Shown here in pieces: positions 42,901 to 55,700 of a DNA stretch of 64,000 nucleotides. The stretch spans positions 558,001 through 622,000 of the forward strand of contig NOKP01000002.1 in the NCBI GenBank assembly GCA_002682825.1, given 5' to 3'. This stretch comes from Neonectria sp. B-13. Lineage: Eukaryota; Ascomycota; Sordariomycetes; Hypocreales; Nectriaceae. The position numbers and the translations under genes are program-made. Position 1 is the first letter of the stretch, and each line of letters begins with the position of its first letter. The notes below the pieces were generated by a model, which did not search any database, was not told the DNA's origin, and saw nothing but the letters and a program-made list of their open reading frames with translations.

Positions 42901-43651
42901 TTTTAACGAGAATCTTGAAGCGAGAATAGATGTCACCCGAGTATCCTGCAGTATTGCGGTTGAGGATTTGGAGAAAGGTAGACTCGATTATGGGGCGGAG
43001 ATGATGATAAATGCGCATTTGTCAGATTCGGAACGCACGCGCTAACACATTTGAGTGGCCCCGCTGCCAAGACTTGATACTTCCGGTTTTGGACATCGGC
43101 AATGGCTTAGTTAACTTAGACTAGACTAGTCTAGACTAGTCCATGCATGCCAGAGGAAGCATCTGGCCACCTCAATGACGGCAGTGACATGGTGCCCACC
43201 TTTCCACAACGCCACAAACCCGAGCTCAACCGGAATGAGTGAACCAAGACAAACCCGCTCACAACGACCAAGTGAGCCCACCAGAAAACTATAGTATTTA
43301 TACACATTCACTTAGCATATTAACATAGAGCCTTAAGCTCCTTATCTATCAATACACTTGGTTATATAAACTGCCTTTTGTACATTACTAGACCGTGACC
43401 TATATTGCTCACGACGATGTCCTGATCCACTCGGATCATTCACTTCACGCCTTGGGCTTACCCTATACCACTAGGTTAGACCCAACCGTCACAGTGGGAG
43501 TATTATAGTTCTACTAAATGACCACCTGGTCTCAACCTAGGCTGTGACACTAGCACTATTGTAATATCTTGCGTGCTGGGTTAGAAATAAGTGTTAACCC
43601 AGATTATTATAGTTGAATTATACAGAGTATCCTCACTTAAACATACAGAAC
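42901..43651. other. intergenic with a perfect palindrome
   Basis: About 750 bp, AT-rich toward the right. It holds the palindrome described separately. No gene seen; a 61-codon minus-strand frame lacks motifs. Confidence 0.5.
43124..43141. repeat. 18-bp perfect palindrome in a (ctaga) repeat
   Basis: The sequence GACTAGTCTAGACTAGTC equals its own reverse complement and lies in a short run of ctaga/ctagt repeats. It could form a cruciform or bind a dimeric factor upstream of the minus-strand regulator at 41929-42900. Confidence 0.75.
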
Positions 43652-46166
43652 TCAAAAGGTGCCCGTAAAGTCTAACTGCCCAAGCTCCCACGAATCTAAC
43701 ACGTTAAAGTCCATGAAGCCCCCAAGAAATGATGTATACTCCCCTTGCGCATCCTGCAACGAGAACACACCAGACTGCGTCCGCGACGATGCATGTGACT
43801 CACTTAGCCTACGTTCGTCCGCCGGGGCCTGTTGTAGATGTCCTTTAGATGTGCTAAGCGGTGCTGAGTAGAGATTCTTTTTCGAGAGCACCATTTCGAA
43901 GATGGAGATAGCCCTTTTGATTACAGGAATCTCTTTCAGTTCGCCAAGGACTAGCATTGTTTGACTTATGGATATTCGGGACATTGATTGGATAAGGTCT
44001 GTTTCTGATGTGTCCAGAGCTGACTCTATATGTAGTGCAAGCAAGGTTGGCATAACAGTGATACTAGAGTGTGGAACTGGTTAATATTACAACAATGACG
44101 AAGATGAAGATGAACGGGATACAGATAGATAGATATACGTACAATGACACTGGAAATCTCTGGATGGTGCCGTTCGCAAGCATTCTTCCGGCAATGGCGT
44201 CGAGCTCAAATATCGCTGACCGTAGCCTTTGCTTTGCCCACTCACAACGCTCGACATCTTGAGACTGCCACCGACGTCGAACGAGACGGCATATAATAGA
44301 CTCGAATCTATAACTGCTCCCGCGTAACTCTGCATAGTATATGTCGTTGTCGGGTGATTGGTCACGAATCTGCATCTTCTCCGCCAAAGACATGCGCCAA
44401 GCGTCGAGTGGGCGGATCATTTGCCTTGGATCCTTTTCTTGATCACCGGTGACACTTGACAACAACCGTCCGACTATTGATACTATCGTTAGCTTGACCA
44501 CGTGAAAGGAGCTAAGAAGCGTACACATTTGAGCTAATTCACAGTGTAGACTGAAAGAAAACTTCTGCCGATTGGATATCGGAAGTAGCAGCGATTGGAA
44601 CTCTGTCTGAATCTCTTCAGGTTCCCAATCGTTCTTCGTGATTGGCTTCATATGAGGATCGCTGCCGATGAGCCGTAAGGTCTGCGTGCCAGATAATAGA
44701 TGAAGAAATATATCTAGGCACTTTCCAATAAGCCAAGTCAGTAACCATTCATTCACAGGCTAGGTGCAGACAAACACTTACGTAGAGAACCCACCAAATC
44801 CTTCTATAGAGTTTGGAGAATCTACTCGACGTGTCGTCTCGAATGGAGCTATCGCTGGGTTAGCTGCTGATCCAAACAAACCATTCGATTGAGAACGCAA
44901 GACTCACATTTTGTGAATGTCAAGCTTTACAGCGAGACGAGTAGAGTTGTAGAACCAGTAATAAAAGTCCTTGTCCGTCGGGTGGTCGAGAATAACTACT
45001 ACCAAGACGATAGAGCCCTGTAGCATTGATAGAACATCGCTCTCAAAGTGAAAGTCATGGAGCAGGGTAGCTTTCGCAGAGAATGACGCTTGGGCAGTCG
45101 ATCGATCATCGAATCCACATCCGGAAATCACGTCTGGCGGTGCGTGAAGAGTCGCTGTCGCCAGTATGGCATACAACAAAAATAGTGAGTAGTTTCCCAA
45201 TTGATAGCTTCGAAGGAACTCGATCCTGTCGATCACAGGACTAAAAGGGTAGACATATTCGAAGTAAGTCTTGAGAAGAGCGTCCCTAATTATGCGTTAG
45301 CGGTAATTGAGAACGTAGAGTTGTTGAGACCGGAATTACAAGTAACGCTGAGGCGGTAGGTCGAAGACTCCTTTCTTGATAAGGAATTCCTTGTGGGTGT
45401 CGTCTAGCTGCGGTGGCTTGGACAAAAGTCGGATCTGGGAGGTCAAAGTATCCTCCTCTCTTGGGTTGGAGGACGCATTGATGGTGTCACCATGCTGCTG
45501 ATTAGACGGCGAGTCATCTACGGCATCTTTCAGAATGTTGAGGTAATGTAGCTCCGTCTCAGACTGGCGGGAACCTTGGCCAGTCAAAGAATCAGGGGTG
45601 GGTTCACAATGAGAGGAACTCTCGGCACGAGCGACTGCACCAAGCTCTTCTGCACCACGTTCTTCTGTGTGGGTTGACTGGCCACTGTCTGTGGCGTAAT
45701 CCGGAGGGAATGGCAAGACCTAGAAGGAGATATAGTCAGAGTGTGTTTTGCAGACTGGGTGAGAAAGAGAAACAAGACGAAGAAGAGATGTCATCAGCAA
45801 CAGCCGAGCTCATTCACGTACACTGGCGTCTCCTCGTGGATTCAATCGTTCGCCCTTCCTCTTGGAGGTGAGTGTATTTTCGGTTCTAAGACAAATCAAT
45901 GTGAGCATGAGCCTCAACGATTAGGATTGATATCAAGGCTTGACTTACCTCTTACGACGCTTGCGAGCCGACAGGATACAGCTTTCGGGGCACTGTCTGT
46001 TGACACAGCCAGTGCAAGGCAGTCCCTTCAGAGCGGCATCGCATTTTACTTTGCGCGCGCGACAAGGTATGCAGGCCTTGCTAGGTTTTCCTGGCGGGCC
46101 GGCTTGCTTCTCCTGCTGTTGCCACAGTGGTGGTCTTTTCTCGGCTGCGGCGGTCGCGTTGTCCAT
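43652..46166 (-). CDS. Zn2Cys6 transcription factor, probable cluster regulator (686 aa)
   Basis: Exons 46166-45949, 45885-45822, 45719-45340, 45285-44908, 44854-44782, 44720-44525, 44482-44143 and 44063-43652 sum to 687 codons, ending at a normal stop. The binuclear zinc cluster is at residues 32-63 (ACIPCRARKVKC, then PCTGCVNRQC), followed by a basic KRRKR. The fungal-specific domain shows YFEYVYPFSPVIDR and RRIWWVLY (364-371). The tail is Ser/Gln-rich. The 42-bp intron 6 is optional, since the reading frame stays open if it is retained. The class is the AmdR/CTF1-alpha-like one. It is divergent from an MFS exporter and adjacent to the PKS genes, a position comparable to the FUB10/FUB12 regulators of the fusaric acid cluster; orthology is not shown. 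Confidence 0.83.
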
Positions 46167-46913
46167 TCCAGCAAAATCCTGGATTGCTATTGCCGATGAT
46201 GAACACACGGAGTTTGAACAAGTGCTTATAGCGCGGGGGAACCGGGAGACGTCTTGAGTATCGGCTTTTCGGCGTTTCGTATTCGCCACGAGGGAATTTT
46301 ATAATGCCGAGGCCCACAATAACGAGTTCCCGCTGTGCCGCATGCGCCTTTTCGCCATTTCATTATGAAAGGTAAGCGAGGGAGGGAGAGATAAGGCCCA
46401 TCCGTTTTTGGCTGCCTCCCTCACCGCCTCACCATCTCTGCCGTATCCGTACATGTATTGTTGTTCCCTGTAGGCAGCCCTGTTGCAAGGGTGATTTTAG
46501 CAACGTCACTGATCCGGGTCTAGGGTAGGAAGAATCCCTAAGGGAACTCAACATAACTCATGACCTTCGTTACTTCCACATTCCGGAACTAAATATTAAA
46601 CTTGGTATCGAAAGGGAATGGTAGAATTAATGTTTCGCCTTTGTCATCATGGTGGGCTGATCATGGCTCACTAAACGCGTGTGTTGGGGCTTACTGAAGC
46701 AACAATGTCGGAATTTCGGCGGCGTGAAGCAGAACAGAAAACACCGAAACAGAAACTCCGAGTCATAATTTCCGAACGTCACGACACCCGAACGAAATGC
46801 GGTGCTACCACGATCCATACCCATATTCAACTGTTAAATTGTTATAATGATTTTCATTCTTCCTATCTTACCTTCCAAGAGCTGGTCAGGAAGATTTGTT
46901 TGTACCGGAAGCC
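46167..46913. promoter_or_regulatory. divergent promoter of the regulator and the MFS exporter
   Basis: About 750 bp between divergent starts. TTTCGG/TTCCGA-type half-sites recur (near 46267, 46715, 46759 and 46773), resembling those in front of the YciI-like and PKS genes. The half-site is short, so single copies mean little. Confidence 0.4.
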
Positions 46914-48697
46914 ATGGAACCTCAGTCTCGCCCATCCACGTCGTCGTCTTCAACGACCGTGGCCGACAGTCGCCTCGAACCACCGCAAGCGGCAAGTTCC
47001 AATATTTTCCAGAGATTGGGAAGGTTTGCCCATGCTCACGTCGACCAAGCTGCAATCCTGGGCCACAACTATGCAGGCAATGGAACAGTTGCGGCCCCGT
47101 TTCTTGTCGAATTTATACCAAACGATCCCCAAGATGCCAAGACCTTCTCAACTTCCCGGAAGTGGACGATCACCACTCATCAGGCGATAGCAACTCTGGC
47201 CGTCACGTTTGCGAGCTCGGCTTATTCGGGCGGGATGCGAGAGATCATTCGCGACTTCGGCGTATCTCATGAAGTGGCCACTCTTGGCGTTTCTCTATAC
47301 GTCCTTGGTTTCGCAATTGGGCCACTTCTTTGGGCTCCTCTTTCCGAACTGTACGGGAGGCAACGCATCTTCATAATCACAATGATGGCCGCCACAGCAT
47401 TCAATGCTGGGGCTGCTGGAGTAACCAACATGCCGGCCTTGCTTGTCCTTCGCTTTTTCGCCGGCTCCAGTGGCTCGTCAACATTGACCAACGCCGGCGG
47501 AGTCATCGCGGATATGTTCGATGCCTCTCATCGTGGACTTGCTACGAGTGTGTTTGCTATGGCCCCATTCTTGGGACCGGCCATTGGTGAGGTTGTTGAG
47601 TCCAATATGTCATTAAATACCCGCTAACTTTTATACAAGGCCCGATTGTTGGCGGATTTCTCAGTGAAACAGAGGGTTGGCGCTGGCTCCACGGCTTGTT
47701 GGCAATCTTCACTGGAGTCTTTTGGATTCTTGGGATTCTCTTTGTCCCAGAGACTTATGCCCCTGTTCTCCTTCGCCGACGCGCCCAACTGCTCTCTAAA
47801 ATCACCGATAGAGCGTACATATCGACCATCGATGCTGGAAAACCACCGACGTCACTTGCTCACCAGTGCAAGACGGCACTTACTCGGCCGTGGGTTTTAC
47901 TGTTCAAGGAACCCATTGTCTTACTGACCTCGATATACATTGCTATCATATACGGAACTTTGTACTTGAACTTTGCGGCTTTCCCCATTGTCTTTCAGGT
48001 AGAAAGAGGCTGGAGCCCGGGCATTGGTGGTTTACCTTTTATTGGAACTGCAATTGGAGTTGTACTAGCCACTCTGAGCGCTGTTTTCGATAACAAGCGT
48101 TACGCACGTCTGGTAACTACCAAAGACAACTTGGTTGAGCCAGAAGCAAGGCTCCCTCCTGCTATGGTGGGCTCGATCATGATTCCCGTCGGCCTTTTCT
48201 GGTTCGCTTGGACGTGCGGTCCGACTGTTCACTGGGCTGTACCAATTGTGGGCTCCGTTTTCTTTGCCTGGGGCATTGTCATGGTTTTTCTATCGCTCCT
48301 GAATTACCTAATCGACTCTTGTAAGTTGCGGTTCTTCTTGACAAGTTCGTTGTGCTAACTGGGAGTAGATGTCGTCTATGCCGCTTCAATCCTGGCGGCC
48401 AACTCGGTTCTTCGATCGGTATTCGGAGCCGCGTTTCCCTTGTTTACCCAGAAAATGTACCAGAATCTGGGAATCCACTGGGCTAGCTCTATCCCAGCAT
48501 TCCTAGCACTTGCCTGCGTTCCCTTCCCGTTTTTGTTTTACAAATACGGCGGCAGAATCAGGATGAGTTGCGAATATGCCTCTGAAGCTGCTGAAATCCT
48601 GAAGAAAATGCGTACCCGACACGAGATTATTACAGAGGACGAGGCTATGGCTGAAGCTGCGGTGGTTTGGAGGTCCCGTACCCATAGTATTGTCTGA
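46914..48697 (+). CDS. MFS transporter, DHA1 (polyamine/drug antiporter) type (560 aa)
   Basis: Exons 46914-47586, 47640-48320 and 48369-48697 join in frame. The N-terminal 90 residues are polar and cytoplasmic, followed by 12 hydrophobic segments. Family signatures: [14 protein letters not shown] (the loop 2-3 motif A, near residue 139), [23 protein letters not shown] near 180 and [14 protein letters not shown], which spans intron 1 (motif C, antiporter). This is the Tpo1/Flu1-like DHA1 branch, proton-driven export across the plasma membrane. FUB11 of the fusaric acid cluster belongs to the same branch, so export of the pathway product is the natural hypothesis. ATG 46914 is the first ATG in frame. 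Confidence 0.88.
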
Positions 48698-49715
48698 TAG
48701 ACCCAGTTCCTTTTGGTAACTGCTGTGTGCTGTTTAAGCACTGTATTATGTTGAGGAGTCACCCGGCACAAACGGGCACCTCCAATCGAAAACCGTCCCT
48801 TCATTCGGTGGATGGTTATTTTCATGTAGACTAGATATCGCTCTTTCTTTCATACTCAAGACCTACTATTTAGATAGATTAAAGCCGCCTAATTAACTAT
48901 AATATGGAAGCTAAGAATTAATCGAGACGTTATGCCCGATACCGTGTACCAAAACCAACGCTGAAGAGAAATGTAGATTTCCGACGCAGAGCAATGAACC
49001 CAAGCTCACATCTACTCGAGCCTTGGCTCCATTACCATCTGTCACAGGCTGCAAGGGCTTCTTAGCGTATTGTGAATACTGATGTGAAACATTCCAATCG
49101 TGATGAATGAATCAAGAGGTGACCAGCCATTCCCTTACCAGCTCAGAAGTGGGGTAGCTCGGAACGCGGATGGACCGCTGCTCTCACCTCGGGGTGGACA
49201 TGACACGTCGAAATATGCAGTACTGCTGGTTTCACGGAGGGTTTTGGCAGCTGGGAGGCCGTTCCGAGCAAACCGGATGGCGCTGCTTACTATGCACGTA
49301 CTGCGGACGCGAGGTGCATTCATCGCCGTCAGCATCCATGCTGTGGCGAGATCGGGCTGTGCCGTCGGAGCCAGGTAGGATGACGTAATCTCCGATTCCA
49401 TCTAGTCGGCTTCCGACTGTTTGTATCGACGAACCCTGGTTCGAGCGAGCACTTCCGAACAATCGCCGGGTTGATGAGAAATGCTTGGTATCTTACCAGC
49501 AAGCTCCGATACTGAACTTGATTGCGTGCGCCTTATTGACGGTTACAAGATGCCTCAAAACCATCATTACTCCTCCATGAAGCACCTTGTATTCGAGCAG
49601 ATGCCAAAGGTCGTCATCCAATCCATTCTTCCCTTCAGTTAACAAGGACAGCGAGCGTCATTCCCATAAAGCACACGTCTTGATTTTCTGAATTGATTTG
49701 ACTCGGACAAGCATC
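48698..49715. promoter_or_regulatory. upstream region of the polyketide synthase gene
   Basis: About 1 kb with no supported gene. It contains a CRE-like TGACGTAA at 49381-49388, followed closely by TCCGA, AGTCGG and CCGACT elements (see the inverted repeat at 49404). Frames at 49100-49460 on both strands are overlapping chance frames. Confidence 0.45.
49404..49418. promoter_or_regulatory. CGG-N3-CCG inverted repeat upstream of the PKS
   Basis: AGTCGG-ctt-CCGACT, with perfect 6-bp arms and a 3-bp spacer. Paired CGG triplets are the usual target of Zn2Cys6 dimers. It lies about 300 bp before the PKS start. Confidence 0.5.
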
Positions 49716-52700
49716 ATGACGGTTTCCAATCGCCTGAATGGCGCCCACAATGGAACTTCCAACGGCGTTCACCCTGGAATTCACAATGGAGCCCCCAATG
49801 GCGCTAATGGGAGCCACAATGGCGCTTCAAATGGCACTACCAATGGCGCCTCCAATGGCACTCAAGAGCATCTACCACTCCCGGATGGAGACCTCAACAA
49901 TGCAACTTCGTTGCAAGACGGCGACCCTTCATCAGCAATCGCCATTATTGGTGTTTCTGGAAGATTTCCCGGCGATGGCACAACACCTCGACACCTGTGG
50001 GACATGCTTAAAGAGGGGAGGAGTGCTCTTGAAGAAGTGCCCGAGAGTCGCTTCAATGTAAACGGCTTCTACCACCCAGATGGCGGCAGAGCTGGGACCT
50101 CCAACTCCAAAAAAGGCTACTTCTTGAAACAAGACGTCGATCGTTTCGACGCCGGCTTCTTTTCCATCACTCCGGAGGAAGCAAGGGGTATGGATCCGGT
50201 CCAGCGAATTCTACTAGAACTCGCCTACGAGGGTCTCGAAAACGGTAAGTGAACAGCATGATTTTCTTCACGAGCTTTTGACTGACCCATCCTAGCTGGT
50301 CTCAAATTGGACGAAGTCACCGACGAGCGCATGTCTTGTTACGTGGGAGCATGCCAGCATGATTACTGGGATATGCAAGCATACGACATGGATAGCGCCC
50401 CGAAATACACCGCAACTGGTACAGGACCAGCACTGCTATCCAATCGCATCTCATGGTTCTTCAACCTCAAGGGTCCGAGTATCACGATTGACACAGCCTG
50501 TTCATCTACAATGACTGCATTGCATCTTGCAAGCCAGAGCATCCGGGATGGCGAAAGCGACTCAGTAAGATTTCCCACCTCTTTCACTGCTGATATGTTA
50601 CTTATATACTGGGACAGGCTTTGGTCGGAGGTCTAGGGTTGCATCTGCTTCCCAACTTTGGCGTTTTTATGTCTTCAATGTCATTTCTCAGTCCCGACGA
50701 TAAGTGTCACTCCTTCGACGCCTCTGCAAACGGATATGCGCGCGCCGAAGGAGGCGGCTTTGTTGTCTTGAAGCGACTGGATAAGGCTCTCGAAGACGGC
50801 GACACCATCCGCGCTGTCATTAGAGGCACGGGCAGCAACCAAGACGGCCGAACTCTCGGCATCACCCAGCCATCAGCCTCGCGCCAAGAGGAACTGATTC
50901 GTTCGACGTATGCTTCAGCTGGCCTGGACTTTGGCAAGACCAACTACTTTGAGGCTCACGGCACCGGCACAAAGGTGGGCGACCCTATCGAGTGCTCCGT
51001 CATTGGCTCCGTCTTTGGTCCGACGAGACAGCGTCCCGTGTACGTGGGCTCGGTCAAAAGTAACATCGGACATTTGGAGGGTGCAAGTGGAATTGCAGGC
51101 CTCATCAAGACCATCTACAGCCTCGAAAGTGGTTTGATCGCACCGACATACGGCCTCGAAAAAGTCAACCCCAAGATTCGACTTGACGACTGGAAGATCA
51201 ACATCCCGACCAGCACGATCGAGTGGCCTGTTGGGCTCAGGCGCGCTAGCATTAACAGTTTTGGATACGGCGGAGCCAACGCCCACGCTGTTCTGGATGA
51301 CGCTTATCACTTTCTGAAGACTCATAATTTCCAAGGCCATCACAACACCAAGCTCGAAGGCCTCACCTCCAATGTCTTGACTTCAAATGGATCAAATGGT
51401 CACTCCCAGAACGGAGAGACACCCAAGACTGGGAGGACCCCACGGCTGTTTCTCCTCTCCTCCCACGAGGAGTCTGGTATTGCTCGACTCAGTCAAAGTC
51501 TACAGGCCTACCTTGCCGAGGCTGTAGACAAGGACGAACCCGAGGAGCAGTTCTTGCACCGTCTAGCTTACACGCTATCCGAGAAGAGATCGAGTCATCC
51601 CTGGAAGACATATGCCGCAGCATCGACGATAGACGAGCTACAAGAAGCTCTTGATGGTGCATCGATCCGGGCTGCACGTGTACCCAGGCAGCAGGCCCTC
51701 ACTTTCATTTTCACGGGACAGGGCGCACAATGGTTTGCCATGGGCAGATCTCTTCAGAAATACGCAGTCTTTCGAGAATCCTTGGCTTCGTCAAGCGCAT
51801 ACCTCAAATCATTTGGCTGTGCTTGGGATCTGGTCGAAGAGTTCAACCGAGGCGTTGAGGAATCGAAGATTGACCTTCCCTCCATCAGCCAACCAGCTTG
51901 CACTGCTTTGCAACTCGGTGTCATTGACCTCCTGGCAAGTTGGAATATACGCCCCCGGGTAACCATTGGACACTCGAGCGGAGAGATCGCCGCAGCCTAT
52001 GCCAAAGGCGCGTTCGACAAGGAAGCTGCCATGAGAATTGCCTACTTCAGAGGCTTCCTCACAAGCCACATCACCAAGACAGGTGCAATGGCCGCCGTAG
52101 GCTTGGGTGCTGGGCCTGTGAGTGAATACCTCAGCCGAGTAACAGCGGGCAAGGTTGTTGTGGCTTGTATCAACAGTCCATCCAGTGTTACACTGTCAGG
52201 CGATGTGGAGGGCATCGATGAGGTCTTGAAGTTCTTGCAAGCGGATGATATCTTTGCCAGAAAGCTTCGCGTATCAACAGCATATCACTCCCATCACATG
52301 CAGCAGATCTCAGAGGAGTATCTCGCTTCCCTGACAGACACTTGGAAGATCAAGGCTGGCCGTTCGGACGTTCGCTTTTTCTCCTCGGTCTCGGCCAAGG
52401 AAGTCGATGGCACCGAGCTTGGGGCCTCATACTGGGTCGCCAACTTGGTTAGCCCCGTCAACTTCTCCGGTGCGGTGACTGCGGCTGCGAAATCAGGTGC
52501 TCTGGGGAAGCGAAAGACCTCGGGGAAGAGAGGAAGCGCCGACGCCATGGTCGAGATCGGGCCACACGCTGCGCTGCAGGGCCCATTGAAGCAGATTCTG
52601 GATAGCCTCGGCGAGAAAGGTGCGGCCCCCCGGTACTTCTCAGCGATCAAGAGAAAGCAGGACGCTATTCAAACAACCATCGAGGTGGTTGGAGAATTAC

Positions 52701-55700
52701 ATGCTCTTGGTCACTCCGTCAACGTTCCACTGGTGAATGCCTATGCCGACGCCGACGGTGGCATCTCTGCACTGGTCGATCTCCCGCCTTATGGGTGGAA
52801 CACGTCCAACAGCTACTGGCATGAGTCAGCTGCGCTCTCTGCCTACAAGCAAAGGAATCATCCTCGACTTGAATTGCTCGGTACGCGAGATGAACGATCA
52901 ACTGACACCGAGCCCGCCTGGCGCAACTACCTCCGCATCGCGGAGCAGCCATGGATCGAACACCACCAGTTCCAAGGCACCACCATCTATCCGATGGCTG
53001 GCATGATCGTCATGGCAATCGAGGCAACACGCCAGGTCGAGACACGAACCGACGTCTCGGGCTACCATATTCGCGATGTCAACATTGGAAGTGCCTTAGT
53101 CGTCGCGCTCGATCAGACGGTTGAGACGAGACTCCAGCTTTCACCATGGCGCTCTGGACCTAATGCAACCGCATCGCATTGGACAGAATTCCGAGTTTCC
53201 AGTCGAAATGAGAACGGTGCCTGGACGACAAACTGTACCGGTCTCATTTCGACTTCATACAAGCAGCAAGAAGCAAATACCGCATTCCTGGATGAGGAGG
53301 CTGCGACCAACTCTCAACTGCAGTCAACATACGACCAGACTGTGCAAGATGGCTTGCCGAGCCTTGACCCTACTGTCTTCTATACCAAGATGGACAATTC
53401 AGGATTCAGTCTCGGGCCAGCGTTCCGCGGCGTCAAGGAGCTTAACCTCCTCAACGACAAATCCCACTTCTCCATGGAGGTTCTTGATACGAAGGAATGG
53501 TATCCCAAGAAGTGGGAACCCCCTCATCTGATCCACCCAGCGGTCCTCGACGTATTCGTCCATCTCTTGATCTCGAGCACGGGTGATGCTACCGAACTCA
53601 AAGCAAGAGTCCCCGTCTCTACTGCGTCGCTGTATGTCTCAGCAGACTTCGACTCTTCCAGTGGAACCAGGTACCATGGATTCACCTCATCGAGGTTACA
53701 TGGTGCGGTCAACATGTTGAGCGATGTCATCGCATTCGGCGAGGACCGAGGCAAGCCCTTGATCGCTCTCCGCGGATGTAAGACAGTACCTCTTCGTGGC
53801 ACATCATCAGAGGCCTCCGCGTCGGAAGGCCAATCTCTCGGCCATGTCCCCATTATCCCGTACACAGCGCCAGACGTGGAACTTGCCGATGCTGCTCAGC
53901 TTGAACGACTCCTACATGGTGCGGACTTGGTTACGAAGTTGGGCAGCTACGTAGCCCTGCTCGCGCATAAACACCCGGCTCTGGACATTCTCGAGTACAA
54001 CTCATCGGCTGGAAGTCTCCTTAAGAATGCTCTGGCATCACTCCAGGCTGACGACAAGATTAACGAACGCGTCGGGTCTATTGTTCTGGCGGGTCCGCTC
54101 GAGGGGCCGGGCAGCGATGGTTCACCTTCCCTTGGTGCATGGGAACAATTGATTCAGTACCAAAAGCTGGATCTATCTCAGGATCCTAGCTCACAGGGTT
54201 TTAACGATGGTTCTCGTGACATCGTCATCTTTGACACCGCTATTGAACACGAAGGCGATGATTACTCCGCTGTCTTGAAGCATCTTAAGAAGCTCTTGAA
54301 GCCGTAAGTAACCTACCTAATCTCTTCTAAAGACGTTGTTTGTATTCAGGCTAACATTTCCTAGCTGGGGAGTCTTGTTAATTGCAAGCGGCTCCAGTAG
54401 TATTCCCCGCGACTCCATCACGGACGATATCCTAGCATCTGCGGGCTTCACCTCGACCAACATCAGCATTTCTGATTCGTCAAGCTTCATTGTTGCACAT
54501 CAGACACCCGAGCTGCAACCCACTGTCCGAAGAGTACTAATCGTCACGCCTCAGAACCTTTCCGAGGGACTGAGCCGCGCCATTGATCAGGTAGAGCGCG
54601 ACCTGGGAGCGCAGAGCTACGATGTCGTCAAGGCGCCCTTTAGCGACATCCCGGAACAAGCTTCTCCATACTTGACCGTTACAACTCTGGACGTTGATGC
54701 TCCCATCCTGGAAAGTTTGGATGAGGATTCCTTCAGCAAAATACGATCCTTGATCCTTGGTTCGTTCGGAACATTATGGTTGACCGTGGACAATGAGTCT
54801 AGGGGTCTCATCAAGGGCCTTGGCAGGACCATCAGAGCTGAGCACCCGGACATATCTTTTACTACCCTAGGACTCGACCCGACCGCCCCTCTTGACGCGG
54901 AATTGAATATCAAGACCATCTCTCGAGTCCTGAAGAATATCTCCAAGAGGACGCTGGGAGAGGCCACGGACTCGGAGTATGTGGTTCGCGGAGGCAATGT
55001 GTTGGTTGAACGTCTCGTGCCGCATCCAGACCTCAAGGCCTTGTTGGATTCGTCGAAATCTGGGAGCCGTCTCCCAGCTGTCAAAATTCCTTTCAAGAAG
55101 ACCAATCAAACCCTCCAACTGTCTATCCGGGAAGCTGGACTACTCGACACTCTGGAGTATCTGCCTATCCCAAACTTGTCCGGCCCCCTTGCCGATGGGG
55201 AGATTGAAATACAAGTCACCTCCGTGGGCTTGAACTTCCGCGACGTCATGGTGGCCATGGGTCAGATGGAAGACTCGACACTGGGCATAGAATGCGCTGG
55301 TGTTGTTTCTTGGGTTGGCAATGGCGTTCAGAAGTTCAAGGTCGGCGACCGTGTCTTTGGTATGCATGCCGGTTGCTTCCAGACCCGTGTCCGAGTCGAC
55401 CCCCGGACCTTCCAAAAGACCCCTGAGAACTTGAGCGATGAAAAAGCCGCTTCATTGATGTGCCCATACGCTACTGTTGTTCATTCTCTGATCAATGTCG
55501 GTCGACTCCAGCGTGGTGAATCTGTCTTGATTCACTCAGCCGCCGGCGGAGTAGGCCAGGCCGCCATCCGGCTTGCCCAGTTCCTCGGCGCAGAGATCTT
55601 TGCCACGGTCTCCTCAGAGACAAAGAAAAGATTCCTTGTGGACGAGTATGGAATCAAAGAGTCACACATCTTCAACAGCCGAGACTATTCATTCGCCGAC

